Shown: positions 54,243 to 62,659 of the stretch, in pieces
Position numbering within the stretch: the first letter of the stretch is position 1
How the letters are laid out: every line of letters starts with the position of its first letter
From: Lutimonas vermicola
GTDB lineage: Bacteria > Bacteroidota > Bacteroidia > Flavobacteriales > Flavobacteriaceae
Length of the DNA: 64,000 bases
NCBI RefSeq assembly: GCF_038433205.1
Contig: NZ_JBCDNA010000003.1
Location: 744,001-808,000, forward strand
Direction of reading: 5' to 3'
Translations under genes and position numbers: made by a program
The notes under the pieces: model-generated
Database searches by the model: none
Seen by the model: only the letters and a program-made list of their open reading frames with translations
Told to the model about the DNA's origin: nothing

Positions 54243-54689
54243 TTAATCTCCACAATTCGGATCCAACTCTATTTTATCCTCATCTAAAAGTCTAAGTGCG
54301 GAATTTCTTGTTATTTCAACCGGTGAAACATCATTGACCCAAAATGAAGCCTGCATAACCATTTGGATATAATAGGTTCCCCCTGCTTCTATTTCAATTT
54401 CTATGATTTCAGCCTTTTTTTTGCCTTTTTTACCTCCGAATTGAGCCATAAATTCATGGATACCAGGAGTCACCTCATGTATCGAATACCTTCTATTATT
54501 AAGTTTACAAACTCTAACACCGTCAATTAAAGCACTAAACGCTGTTGCTGAGCCCGCATGACCTTTACCTCTTAGAAAGTAAACAATTCCCACCTTCGAA
54601 CCTTCTGTATTTTCAATTAAATCCTGTGAGTGACACAGCGGTGCCATAAACATTGAAATTAAAAAAATAGTGATTAAAGTAGCTTTCAT
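54243..54689 (-). CDS. DUF2846-like secreted protein
   Basis: A 148-residue protein with a signal peptide (MKATLITIFLISMFMAPLCHS). The mature part resembles DUF2846 (GIVYFLRGKGHAGSATAFSA, LNNRRYSIHEVTPGIHEFMA, EIEAGGTYYIQMVMQ). Members are small exported proteins, some lipoproteins, of unknown function. It shares a Crp/Fnr-like box upstream with the beta-barrel gene 165 bp downstream of it. Confidence 0.75.
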   Translation of the reverse strand: MKATLITIFLISMFMAPLCHSQDLIENTEGSKVGIVYFLRGKGHAGSATAFSALIDGVRVCKLNNRRYSIHEVTPGIHEFMAQFGGKKGKKKAEIIEIEIEAGGTYYIQMVMQASFWVNDVSPVEITRNSALRLLDEDKIELDPNCGD

Positions 54690-54735
54690 AATTTATATTT
54701 TTAACCAAGTTACACTTTAAATCAGCGATCATTTA

Positions 54736-54747
54736 TGATAATTGTCA
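54736..54747. promoter_or_regulatory. Crp/Fnr-like box TGATAATTGTCA
   Basis: TGAY-N4-RTCA match, 46 nt before the DUF2846-like ATG, followed by the shared stretch TGATGAGGGTA at about 54768. Confidence 0.4.
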
Positions 54748-54931
54748 GCATATCAGTAAAATAGTCTGATGAGGGTACATGAAATACGTATTAATCTTTG
54801 GGAATATTGGGATATGGAGTTGATTCCCTAACCTCAGTTTAAATTGATTAAAATCAATTTTGAGAGTAATCTTTGTCAATGCACACGTATTTATGAAAGT
54901 ATAACTTTAAGAAAAATAAACCGAAGAGATT

Positions 54932-55045
54932 ATGAAAATAAAATTTCTAAATTATAGATATCTCTACTTTTTTGTAATACTTAGTGCGCTTTTTCCCTTT
55001 AATAACTGTAATTCGGATGATGGTGACTTTATTCTTTGTGATTGA
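54932..55045 (+). CDS. 37-aa mini-lipoprotein
   Basis: A 37-residue frame with a basic start (MKIKFLNYRYLYF), a hydrophobic core (FVILSALFPFNNC) and a lipobox-like Cys26. The mature peptide would be only CNSDDGDFILCD, with acidic residues after Cys like a Bacteroidota surface-export signal. It could be a real micro-lipoprotein or the 5' remnant of a longer lipoprotein. The membrane-protein gene starts 42 bp downstream. Confidence 0.5.
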   Translation: MKIKFLNYRYLYFFVILSALFPFNNCNSDDGDFILCD

Positions 55046-55087
55046 GTTAGTCAAAATCACTTCTAATTAACGATAAAACATTAAATT

Positions 55088-55750
55088 ATGAGTAACTCAT
55101 TCATATTCGAAAACAAATCTAGTCAAACTAAAAAAAAATTAGGGAGAATATTTGTATCATTATTACCAATTTTAATTGCTTTGCCGTTACTTTTTTTTAA
55201 CTTTTTTAACCTTGGCGTTGGTAAAGTAAATTTTACTTTAGACATTAATGGGTTTACTCAGATTCTAGGGTCTGTACTTATACTCTCGCTTATAGTAGAA
55301 AGATTTGTGGAGGGATTTGTCCCTGACAAGGATAAATCAGAGAAAAAACTCCTTAGAGAAAAAAATCAATATGCTATAAATGCTGTTGAAAATAATAAAA
55401 TGGGTATTTTAAGGGGGTTAATAAAAGAAAATCAGCCAAAGGGCAGAAAGACTTCAACAGACGAAAATGAGATTTCGAAAATATTACCTTGGATTCTTGA
55501 TAATTCCAAGAAGGTAGAAGATTTCAGAGGAAAGAGAATGAGTAAGGTGAAGCCGATTGCATTAACCCTTGGAGTTCTAATAAGTATCTCTGGTATTAGA
55601 TTCATGTCAGAATTATTTACTCCTGTAAACTTCTGCACTTGGCAAGACAATTATTTTATTTTTGTAGATATTGTGTTATCCGGAACTGTTATCGGAGGAG
55701 GAAGTGATTTTGTTCATCAGCTCATGAATCGTTTTGATCCAAAGTCTTAA
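55088..55750 (+). CDS. Multi-TM membrane protein of unknown function
   Basis: A 220-residue protein with hydrophobic segments near 20-42, 55-70, 155-171 and 185-205 and a central charged loop (GFVPDKDKSEKKLLREKNQY). The end GTVIGGGSDFVHQLMNRFDPKS is distinctive but I cannot assign a family. It follows a 37-aa mini-lipoprotein in the same direction. Confidence 0.7.
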   Translation: MSNSFIFENKSSQTKKKLGRIFVSLLPILIALPLLFFNFFNLGVGKVNFTLDINGFTQILGSVLILSLIVERFVEGFVPDKDKSEKKLLREKNQYAINAVENNKMGILRGLIKENQPKGRKTSTDENEISKILPWILDNSKKVEDFRGKRMSKVKPIALTLGVLISISGIRFMSELFTPVNFCTWQDNYFIFVDIVLSGTVIGGGSDFVHQLMNRFDPKS

Positions 55751-55891
55751 ATAATTAGATTATGAATAGTTTTAAGCATAGTTTGATTCGGATAGCTATC
55801 TAGAATCCTACAGGATTCAATCAGCACAAACCACACTCATCGTAATGTTTACCCTTACCAAAAAGTCAATATCAGTTATTAACTTTGGGTT

Positions 55892-56079
55892 ATGGGTTCA
55901 CTACCCTTAAAATATCAAAAGGACCTTAGAGAGCTTATTGCCCTGTATGATATCTTACCCTCGAAATAGAAAAGGAAGGCTTAAATAAGGATAATGGGAA
56001 ACGGCTGTATAATGTTTATGATGCTATGAGTAATCTATTAAGAGATATTTATAAAAAGATACGGCAGGTGAACAATTAA
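55892..56079 (+). pseudogene. Frameshifted small gene remnant
   Basis: The frame from ATG 55892 (MGSLPLKYQKDLRELIALYD, then ILPSK) stops at 55969. The adjacent frame then continues with EIEKEGLNKDNGKRLYNVYD and AMSNLLRDIYKKIRQVNN to 56079. Together they read like one helical protein of about 62 residues, so a single-base shift near 55963 is likely. Confidence 0.4.
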
Positions 56080-56266
56080 GGGAATAAGTACTTGGTAACG
56101 GTTTGATTATGATTAGTTGTGGATTGATTTAATTTTACCCTCTCTTTTCACTCGTACTCTTTGACTTACTCTAACTTAGGTACAGATCTGAACCACTATC
56201 AATTATACACTTTGTTGTGCCTAGTTGGTTAATTTTAAATAGTTTATATTTAGATATCTTATAGTT
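56080..56266. other. Spacer with right end of the accessory spacer element
   Basis: caattatacactttgttgtgc at 56200-56220 matches the right end of the elements at 58051 and 59244. The hydrolase ATG follows 46 bp later. No gene seen. Confidence 0.45.
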
Positions 56267-57181
56267 ATGAATATAAAATTAATATTTACCAGTATTAATA
56301 AAAATTTAGGCATTATTCACAATTTAGCATTTTTATGTGTTTTGTTATTTTTTGTGACTCCTATTGTCCAGGCTCAGGAACCTGTTTCAAATTTGGGCGT
56401 AGATAGAAGTTTTGATTTATCAAAGAATGTTGTTATACATACTAAAATTTATGGTGAAGGAACTCCGATAATAATATTACCTGGATTAGGTGGTTCTGGT
56501 ATTGAGCAATTTGCTGAATACGGACCACTAATTGCTGATTCAGGTTATACCGTAGTGTTGGTTGATCCAAGAGGGATAGGTGAAAGTAAAGGTTCTTTAG
56601 ATTCTCTAACACTACACGATTTAGCTGCTGATATTGCTGGTTTAGTAAAGAAGCTTGATTTAGGCAAGGCTGTAATTATTGGCAGGGCCTTTGGAAATCG
56701 TGTTGCACGATGTGTAGCAGCAGATTATCCCGAAGTAACAAAGGCAGTAGTTTTGATTGCTGCAGGTGGACTAGTTCCAATTCATAAGGATATCGAACAT
56801 GATTTTAAGAAATTAATCTCTGGTAATTATTCTGATGACAAAGAACTGTTAGAGCTTATTCAAAAAACTCAATTTTCTCCAAAATCTGATGCTGCATTGT
56901 ATCCAAGAAATAGTTTTTACAAAGAAGTTGGCGATGCTCAATGGTCAACTAGGTTGTCTACTCCATACAATGATTGGTGGTCTGCTGGAAAAGCTCCAGT
57001 TTTGATTATTCAAGGTTTAGACGATTTGATTGCAGTACCAGAAAATGGTCGCATTCTAAAAATGGAATTAGGACACCGTGCTGAGTTAGTTGAGATTTCT
57101 GATGCAGGACATTCGTTGTATATAGAAAAGCCAAATGAGATAGTTGAAGCAATTCTTGAATATCTTCAAACGCTAAACTAA
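56267..57181 (+). CDS. Secreted alpha/beta hydrolase lacking the nucleophile serine
   Basis: A 304-residue protein with a long N-terminal signal or anchor (about residues 1-37, hydrophobic 20-35) and an alpha/beta hydrolase fold (ILPGLGGSGIEQFAEYGPLI, VDPRGIGESKG, LDDLIAVPENG, SDAGHSLYIEKPNE). The nucleophile elbow reads VIIGRAFGNRVAR, so Ala stands where Ser is expected in GxSxG. The acid and His seem kept. It may be a non-hydrolytic binder or use different chemistry. Confidence 0.82.
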   Translation: MNIKLIFTSINKNLGIIHNLAFLCVLLFFVTPIVQAQEPVSNLGVDRSFDLSKNVVIHTKIYGEGTPIIILPGLGGSGIEQFAEYGPLIADSGYTVVLVDPRGIGESKGSLDSLTLHDLAADIAGLVKKLDLGKAVIIGRAFGNRVARCVAADYPEVTKAVVLIAAGGLVPIHKDIEHDFKKLISGNYSDDKELLELIQKTQFSPKSDAALYPRNSFYKEVGDAQWSTRLSTPYNDWWSAGKAPVLIIQGLDDLIAVPENGRILKMELGHRAELVEISDAGHSLYIEKPNEIVEAILEYLQTLN

Positions 57182-57235
57182 AAGTTCAAGTTTTTTAATC
57201 GTTCATATATAAATATTGATTTTGGCTTTCAATTA

Positions 57236-57347
57236 GGCACAGCGGTGTGGGTATGAGCAGTAGCTCCTGCAAGACAGTTGATTCATAATTTTGGTTTGCT
57301 TTCTTCTTTAATTTTCCTTGGATTTTAACTCAGTTCTTTGTTGGCAT
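57236..57347. repeat. Spacer-element copy (diverged)
   Basis: Left end aggcacagcggtgtgggtat, similar to 48784; internal agttgattcataatttt shared with 48784; right end tttgttggcat. Confidence 0.5.
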
Positions 57348-57351
57348 TTCG

Positions 57352-58014
57352 TTATTTATTTTCAAATTCTTCTGTCCTTTTTATTTGCTCTTCAATATTC
57401 CATTCAAAGTCAAATCGATTTTTCAGGAATTCCGCGATTGGCTCAAGTCCAATTTCTGCTCGTCTTTTATCGATATTTATAGGGTCATAAACTGGCCATA
57501 CATTAAAACTTTTTGTTTCTGGATAGTATTTCATTTGTCCTCCATAGATTTGTAACTCACCTTTATCAGTTGCAATTCTATCTTCAGCACGAACCAGAAA
57601 CCTTGGGTCTAATTTTTTGTCCAACACAGCTTGTTTCATTAAAGGAATATAATGTTCCCTTGTTTTTTGATCAGCATGTTGAAGAACATTGCAAATAGTT
57701 CTATTGCCTTGTTCTCCTATTTGTGTCAATTCAGGCCAATCATATTTGTCAAGGATTTTTTTGATTTTTTTAATATTAAGAGTGTGATTTTTTCTATATT
57801 CTTTTTGATATACTTCAGCTTCTTTAGATTCTGCTCCATAAATATTTATCAAAGAATCTCTTAATCTTATTGGTGTTTGTTCTTTTTCCCAAATAGTGTC
57901 TAAAACAGCAATAAGATTTTCAGTTCTATCAATACTTGTTATGGTTTTTTTTGATTTGTTTTTGTTTGTACAAGATATTGTTATTAGTAAAAAGAGTGTA
58001 AATATAAATCTCAT
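57352..58014 (-). CDS. DUF6624 lipoprotein
   Basis: A 220-residue lipoprotein (MRFIFTLFLLITISC, Cys15). The mature part matches DUF6624 as I recognise it: LDTIWEKEQTPIRLRDSLIN, DKYDWPELTQIGEQGNRTIC, VLQHADQKTREHYIPLMKQA, AEDRIATDKGELQIYGGQM and WPVYDPINIDKRRAEIGLEP. The function is unknown. It is a single gene between two spacer elements. Confidence 0.85.
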   Translation of the reverse strand: MRFIFTLFLLITISCTNKNKSKKTITSIDRTENLIAVLDTIWEKEQTPIRLRDSLINIYGAESKEAEVYQKEYRKNHTLNIKKIKKILDKYDWPELTQIGEQGNRTICNVLQHADQKTREHYIPLMKQAVLDKKLDPRFLVRAEDRIATDKGELQIYGGQMKYYPETKSFNVWPVYDPINIDKRRAEIGLEPIAEFLKNRFDFEWNIEEQIKRTEEFENK

Positions 58015-58050
58015 CTTTAATTCTATATTAGTTCAGGTTTCGTAATGAAT

Positions 58051-58184
58051 GCCAACGTATTTGTATAAGATTCGTTGCGTGTTTAAGCACCTAATCTAGT
58101 AAAAATGGAACTAACCAGAGGAAAATCAATAAGGTTTTCCGAGTAGGCAAGAACCAAGCAATTAATTTTATACAGTGTTGTGCC
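58051..58184. repeat. Spacer-element copy (diverged)
   Basis: Ends gccaacg and gttgtgcc, with cgttgcgtgttta and aagcaattaattttataca matching the pair at 59244 and 61311; the centre differs. Confidence 0.6.
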
Positions 58185-58200
58185 CTCGTACTTTCTTATA

Positions 58201-59232
58201 TTATTCGGTTGATATTTTTCTAAATTTCTTAATTCTTTTACCGGATGTTTCAGCGACATAAATATCTCCGTTGTCATCAACGTCTATATCATGATAGCGA
58301 GGAACAGAAATACCATCTGCATTAGCCCTGCCTAATCGCATCAATAAATTTAGCTTTGAATCGAAATGTAAAATGTCAGCCCCTTTGACTAAAGAATCAT
58401 TGACAGTTAAATTATCAATTGCGAATAGGTTATTTTTTTTGTCAATTGCTAAAGCATATAATTGTGTTGCCGTAGTGTTTTTCCATTGCTTCAAAAACTG
58501 TCCATTTTCATCAAATTCCTGAATTCGGTTATTTTCCCTGTCAGCGACATAAACTTTCCCATGTGAATCCAAATCAATACTGTGGGGTGTATTAAATTCG
58601 CCAGATTGGTCTCCCATTTTTCCCCATTCATAAAGGTATTTACCTTCTTTTGAAAATTTCACAATCCTGCTGTTTCCATATCCATCACTTACATAAAATG
58701 AACCATCATCTCCAACAGCAACATCTGTGGGAAGATTAAAATGTAGGGAATCATTTCCTGGAGTTTTTGCTTCCCCTAATGTCATTAATAAGTTGCCTTC
58801 GTGACTGAATTTAAAAATTTGATGCAAACCAACATCAGCTATCCAAACATTATTTTCTTTATCGACTGACAATCCATGTGGCATTATAAAGAGATTGGCT
58901 CCCCAGCTGTTTAATATTTTCCCAGTGTGCCTATCCAGTAGAAATACGGTATTAGATGAAATTAAAGAGTCGGGAAAGGTCTCTGTCCATTCCCTGCCTG
59001 TTCTTTGAAACATGAAAATATTTTGCTGGATATCCACTCCTACAGCAGAAACGGCACTTAATAAAAATCCTTGCGGTAACTGGGGCCAGTCTTTTACTAA
59101 TTCATATTTTGATAAGGATTTATTTATGTTTTCCTTTTTGGTTTTTTTTACATTATTACATGAAAAACAGATAAAAGTTAGGAAAATAAAAAAATAAAAC
59201 TTGGATTTAATTTTTAGCATTTTGGTTTTCAT
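58201..59232 (-). CDS. NHL-repeat beta-propeller lipoprotein
   Basis: A 343-residue protein from ATG 59232 with a lipoprotein signal (MKTKMLKIKSKFYFFIFLTF, then ICFSC). It contains NHL repeats, for example LNSWGANLFIMPHGLSVDKE, VAVGDDGSFYVSDGYGNSRI, HSIDLDSHGKVYVADRENNR and RYHDIDVDDNGDIYVAETSG, as in peptidyl-alpha-hydroxyglycine lyase-like propellers. Whether it has enzyme activity is unclear. ATG 59220 is an equally possible start. The left end of a spacer element lies directly upstream. Confidence 0.85.
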   Translation of the reverse strand: MKTKMLKIKSKFYFFIFLTFICFSCNNVKKTKKENINKSLSKYELVKDWPQLPQGFLLSAVSAVGVDIQQNIFMFQRTGREWTETFPDSLISSNTVFLLDRHTGKILNSWGANLFIMPHGLSVDKENNVWIADVGLHQIFKFSHEGNLLMTLGEAKTPGNDSLHFNLPTDVAVGDDGSFYVSDGYGNSRIVKFSKEGKYLYEWGKMGDQSGEFNTPHSIDLDSHGKVYVADRENNRIQEFDENGQFLKQWKNTTATQLYALAIDKKNNLFAIDNLTVNDSLVKGADILHFDSKLNLLMRLGRANADGISVPRYHDIDVDDNGDIYVAETSGKRIKKFRKISTE

Positions 59233-59243
59233 TTTAGTATGGT

Positions 59244-59375
59244 GCACAACGGTCTCGGCTATGAGTAGTTGCGTGTTTTAGCGGTTAACTTAGCAAATAA
59301 ATCACAGATAGAATATTCCGAAGGAATGTTCGCAAGTCGGCAAGTGCCCCAAGCAATTAATTATACACGGTGCTG
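59244..59375. repeat. 130-bp spacer element, copy of a near-identical pair
   Basis: From caacggtctcggctatgag to attatacacggtgctg. It differs from the copy at 61311 by two substitutions and one single-base deletion over about 130 bp. It contains the imperfect inverted repeat gaatattcc-gaa-ggaatgttc. Confidence 0.9.
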
Positions 59376-59475
59376 GCAGTAGTTTTTTTACTCATTAGGA
59401 TCAAGTTCATATGTTCAATGCAGATTCTCAAAATATTTTTAGGTACAAATTTTTGGATGTGAAAAATAATAATTA

Positions 59476-61275
59476 TCACTGTTTATTTGCCCACTCATCC
59501 ATGGAGCGTTCAATAATGTCTAAGGGCATACAACCATCTTTTAAGTATTCATCATGGAAAGCGGCCAGATTGAATTTATCACCTAAAATGTTGCTGTATT
59601 TATTTCGTAACTCCCAAATTTTTAAAGAACCTGTTTTATAGCTCAATGCCTGGCCGGGATTAACCATATACCGCTCTATTTCTGCTACTGCCCCATCTTT
59701 GCTGATGGCTAAATTTTGCATCATGTAGTTAATGGCTTCTTCCCGTGTCATTTTACCGGTATGTATAGCAACATCTACCACCAGTCTTATGGCACGCCAA
59801 ATCTCATCACCCAAAGCACCAAGGTGCTGATAAGGGTCCGTATATAATCCCAGTTCCTTTCCTAAACTTTCACAATACAGGGCATATCCTTCACCATAGG
59901 CTCCATACCAAATGTATTTCCGAAATGCAGGTAAATCATTATTTTCAGATTGAATACTGATCTGGAAATGATGCCCTGGTAATGCTTCATGCAGGAATGT
60001 ACTTTCCATACCATTGGTAATATTGAATTTTGTTGCATCCACAATGGGGATATAATAAATGCCCGGCCTGCTGCCATCAGGCAAGCCTGGATAATATTCT
60101 GCACTAGCACTTGCTGCCCTGAAGTCTTCCGTCTGCCGTATTTCAAATTTTGTTTGTGGCATTAGGGAAAACATTTTTTTTAGGTTCGGATCGATTCGCT
60201 CCTGTATTTTCCTGGTAGCAACCAACACTTCCTCTGCAGTTTTAAAAGGCATAAATTGTTTATCCGTCCTCATAAAAGTGAACAAAGAATCAAGGCTGCC
60301 TTTGAATGCAAGCTGATTTTTTACCATTTCCATTTCATCCCTGATACGACTCACTTCCAACAGACCCGTTTGGTAAATTTTATCTGGAGTATTATTTGTT
60401 GTGGTCCAGTATTTAACAAGGTAGGTGTATAGACTATCACCTCCTGGCAATGCATTAATGCCTGAAGTTGATCTGGCTTTTGGCAAATATTCCGTTTGTA
60501 GAAAATCGGCCAGTTTTTTATAAGAAGGCACAATGATATTATTGATCACATCAATATATCCTGCGGTCAATCTTTTTTTATCTGCATCGCTGAAGTCATC
60601 AGGCATTAATTGGACGGGGCCATAAAACAAACTGTTGTTTGTATCAGAGGTAACAAGGTCCAACATCTGCGGGATCATTTTTATTACTGCTGCTTTAGGC
60701 AACACATAATTATTTTCGATACCTTTTTTAAAAGCTACTATAGCACTGTCAGTCCAGACCGAAAAAGCAGTAGCTCTTTCTAACCAGTTTTCGTAATCTT
60801 TAACTGTTTTAAAAGGTTGAATACCACTGCCAGATCCCATTTGCCCGAAGATGAGAGGCAACCCATTAAACTGGTCAAAGGGGATGTATATGTTGTCGTT
60901 TAAAAATGTGCTTCCCATGAAATTTAAATCCAATCCGCGGAGTTCCATGTCTATATCATAGCTTAAAATGTCATAGCTTTTTTTATCATTGTCATTCAAA
61001 GTGGCTGGATCAAACTTGCTGAGCGCTTGCTTATATTTAATGAAAAAATCTTTGAGCCGGGTACGGTAGCTATCTGTAAAATCAGCAGGCAAAAGATGAT
61101 TATAGCGGGTATCACCATTGTAAGTTGCTTCCAGTGGAAATAGTTCCATCCTTTCATCATAATAATTTTCCAGAGTATTTGCCAGATCAACATTAGAGGA
61201 GATTTCCCGGCTGTGTTTATTTGAATTACAACTTAAAGCGGCAATTATTAGAAACGAATAAATTATTTTGTTCAT
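59476..61275 (-). CDS. DUF885 family lipoprotein, metallopeptidase-like
   Basis: A 599-residue lipoprotein (MNKIIYSFLIIAALSC, Cys16). It is a DUF885 protein with the putative zinc motif TFLHEALPGHHFQISIQSEN (HExxxGHH, near residues 427-434), WYGAYGEGYALYCESLGKEL, DEIWRAIRLVVDVAIHTGKM and the C-terminal HDEYLKDGCMPLDIIERSMD. The family is related to M32/M3-like helical metallopeptidases; the substrate is unknown. It is flanked on both sides by near-identical spacer elements. Confidence 0.9.
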   Translation of the reverse strand: MNKIIYSFLIIAALSCNSNKHSREISSNVDLANTLENYYDERMELFPLEATYNGDTRYNHLLPADFTDSYRTRLKDFFIKYKQALSKFDPATLNDNDKKSYDILSYDIDMELRGLDLNFMGSTFLNDNIYIPFDQFNGLPLIFGQMGSGSGIQPFKTVKDYENWLERATAFSVWTDSAIVAFKKGIENNYVLPKAAVIKMIPQMLDLVTSDTNNSLFYGPVQLMPDDFSDADKKRLTAGYIDVINNIIVPSYKKLADFLQTEYLPKARSTSGINALPGGDSLYTYLVKYWTTTNNTPDKIYQTGLLEVSRIRDEMEMVKNQLAFKGSLDSLFTFMRTDKQFMPFKTAEEVLVATRKIQERIDPNLKKMFSLMPQTKFEIRQTEDFRAASASAEYYPGLPDGSRPGIYYIPIVDATKFNITNGMESTFLHEALPGHHFQISIQSENNDLPAFRKYIWYGAYGEGYALYCESLGKELGLYTDPYQHLGALGDEIWRAIRLVVDVAIHTGKMTREEAINYMMQNLAISKDGAVAEIERYMVNPGQALSYKTGSLKIWELRNKYSNILGDKFNLAAFHDEYLKDGCMPLDIIERSMDEWANKQ

Positions 61276-61310
61276 TTTTTTGGTTTTAGTGATTTTATTA
61301 AAATTACTAT

Positions 61311-61441
61311 CAACGGTCTCGGTTATGAGTAGTTGCGTGGTTTAGCGGTTAACTTAGCAAATAAATCACAGATAGAATATTCCGAAGGAATGTTCGCAAG
61401 TCGGCAGTGCCCCAAGCAATTAATTATACACGGTGCTGTGC
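61311..61441. repeat. 130-bp spacer element, second copy of the pair
   Basis: Begins caacggtctcggttatgag and ends acggtgctgtgc; same orientation as the copy at 59244. The DUF6090 gene stop is 6 bp to its right. Confidence 0.9.
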
Positions 61442-61446
61442 TTTCG

Positions 61447-62205
61447 TTATTTTCTTAATTCAGATTCTATAATTGCAAGTGTTTCTTTTATATAACCTTG
61501 GATTTTAAGTTGATATATTAGTCTATGGTTTTCAACAATCGTTTTATCTATCAATAACCCTAAAAATATTTTGTGAGATAAAATTTCATTAGCAGCTTCT
61601 TTAATTTTACTATCGCCTATTACGAGGTTTAAGTCATCATATACTTGATGCCTCATTAAAGTAGGAGAAAATGGTGCGGCCAGCTTATTAATCTCATTCA
61701 TAAAGAACATAGATTCTTCATGGTCCTCAAAACCAGATTTAACTTCAGATGTAAATTGAGCAAGATTTTTTTTTAGAGTTTCATTTTTTAAAATATTAAT
61801 GTTTCCTGAACTTAAAATGCCATCATAAGTACCGGTAACATATTCAGCTCTATACCAAGATTGTGCACCATTAGTAAACATTTCCGCTATTGAATCAGGC
61901 GTAATATGTTTATTATTAGACAAAATAGTTTTTATTAATTCTTTGCTATATCTAATAACCTTTTCTTCTTTTTTAATAGTTTCTTGAAGCCGTAAATTAT
62001 TTTCTTTAAAGTCATCATTTAGAGAAATAAGTAGTTTTTGTTCCTCTTTCTTTAATTTGTTGATTTCGTTCCAATTATTTATCTGAAGAGCTATTAATAT
62101 CCCAATCACCACCAGTATAATCTCCCCAATAGCATATCTCATATACTTCAGAGGCTTATTATCATCTGCCATTTTTTTTCTGATTCGTCTAAAAAAATTT
62201 ATCAT
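61447..62205 (-). CDS. DUF6090 family membrane protein
   Basis: A 252-residue protein from ATG 62205 (MINFFRRIRKKMADDN). The N-terminal signature KPLKYMRYAIGEIILVVIGI and LIALQINNWNEINKLKKEEQ marks DUF6090, with one membrane helix (about 28-46) followed by a charged helical extracytoplasmic or cytoplasmic domain. The family is abundant and often multi-copy in Flavobacteriia and has no known function. Confidence 0.9.
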   Translation of the reverse strand: MINFFRRIRKKMADDNKPLKYMRYAIGEIILVVIGILIALQINNWNEINKLKKEEQKLLISLNDDFKENNLRLQETIKKEEKVIRYSKELIKTILSNNKHITPDSIAEMFTNGAQSWYRAEYVTGTYDGILSSGNINILKNETLKKNLAQFTSEVKSGFEDHEESMFFMNEINKLAAPFSPTLMRHQVYDDLNLVIGDSKIKEAANEILSHKIFLGLLIDKTIVENHRLIYQLKIQGYIKETLAIIESELRK

Positions 62206-62659
62206 AATTATTAATATCAATGCCCGCGCGCCATCTGGCCCATGCGCTAAAAATGTCTACCAGACATTTTCTTGACGCTCTGTCCTCTGAAGAAGGGGAT
62301 CATATGTTTGGTTGTTGAAGTTTAAATATAGGTTAAATGCCTGTTCCAAAAGGATCATATAGGACGAAGGATGCTAAATCACTTTCGAGGGTGTTTAAAT
62401 ACTTACCGAGGGCATCAAGAAAAAATAAATGCTAATGTGCGGCAGTGGAGGTTGTTCTAATATCGTTTTTAGCGATGATTATACTGAAATGTATATCTAC
62501 TGCCTAAATCTATTTTAAAGCAAAAAAGTGTCGGATGGCAGTGCCTTAAATTGGAAGATTTGTATGATGCTTAAACTTCAGAAATAAGGAAATTGGTGTA
62601 TTATAATTTTTGGAATATGGAGTTAGATGAATTGATTGATGAGTTAGGGGAGTGAAAAA
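62206..62659. other. Spacer with gene remnants
   Basis: No intact gene. An inverted repeat aaaaatgtct / agacattttc (62250-62271) lies near the left end. The stop-interrupted frame at 62488-62655 is listed separately. Confidence 0.5.
62488..62655 (+). pseudogene. Gene fragment with an in-frame stop
   Basis: One reading frame translates as LKQKSVGWQCLKLEDLYDA, stop (62572), then TSEIRKLVYYNFWNMELDEL and IDELGE, stop (62653). The protein-like composition on both sides of the TAA suggests the C-terminal end of a decayed gene. The family is unknown. Confidence 0.35.
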
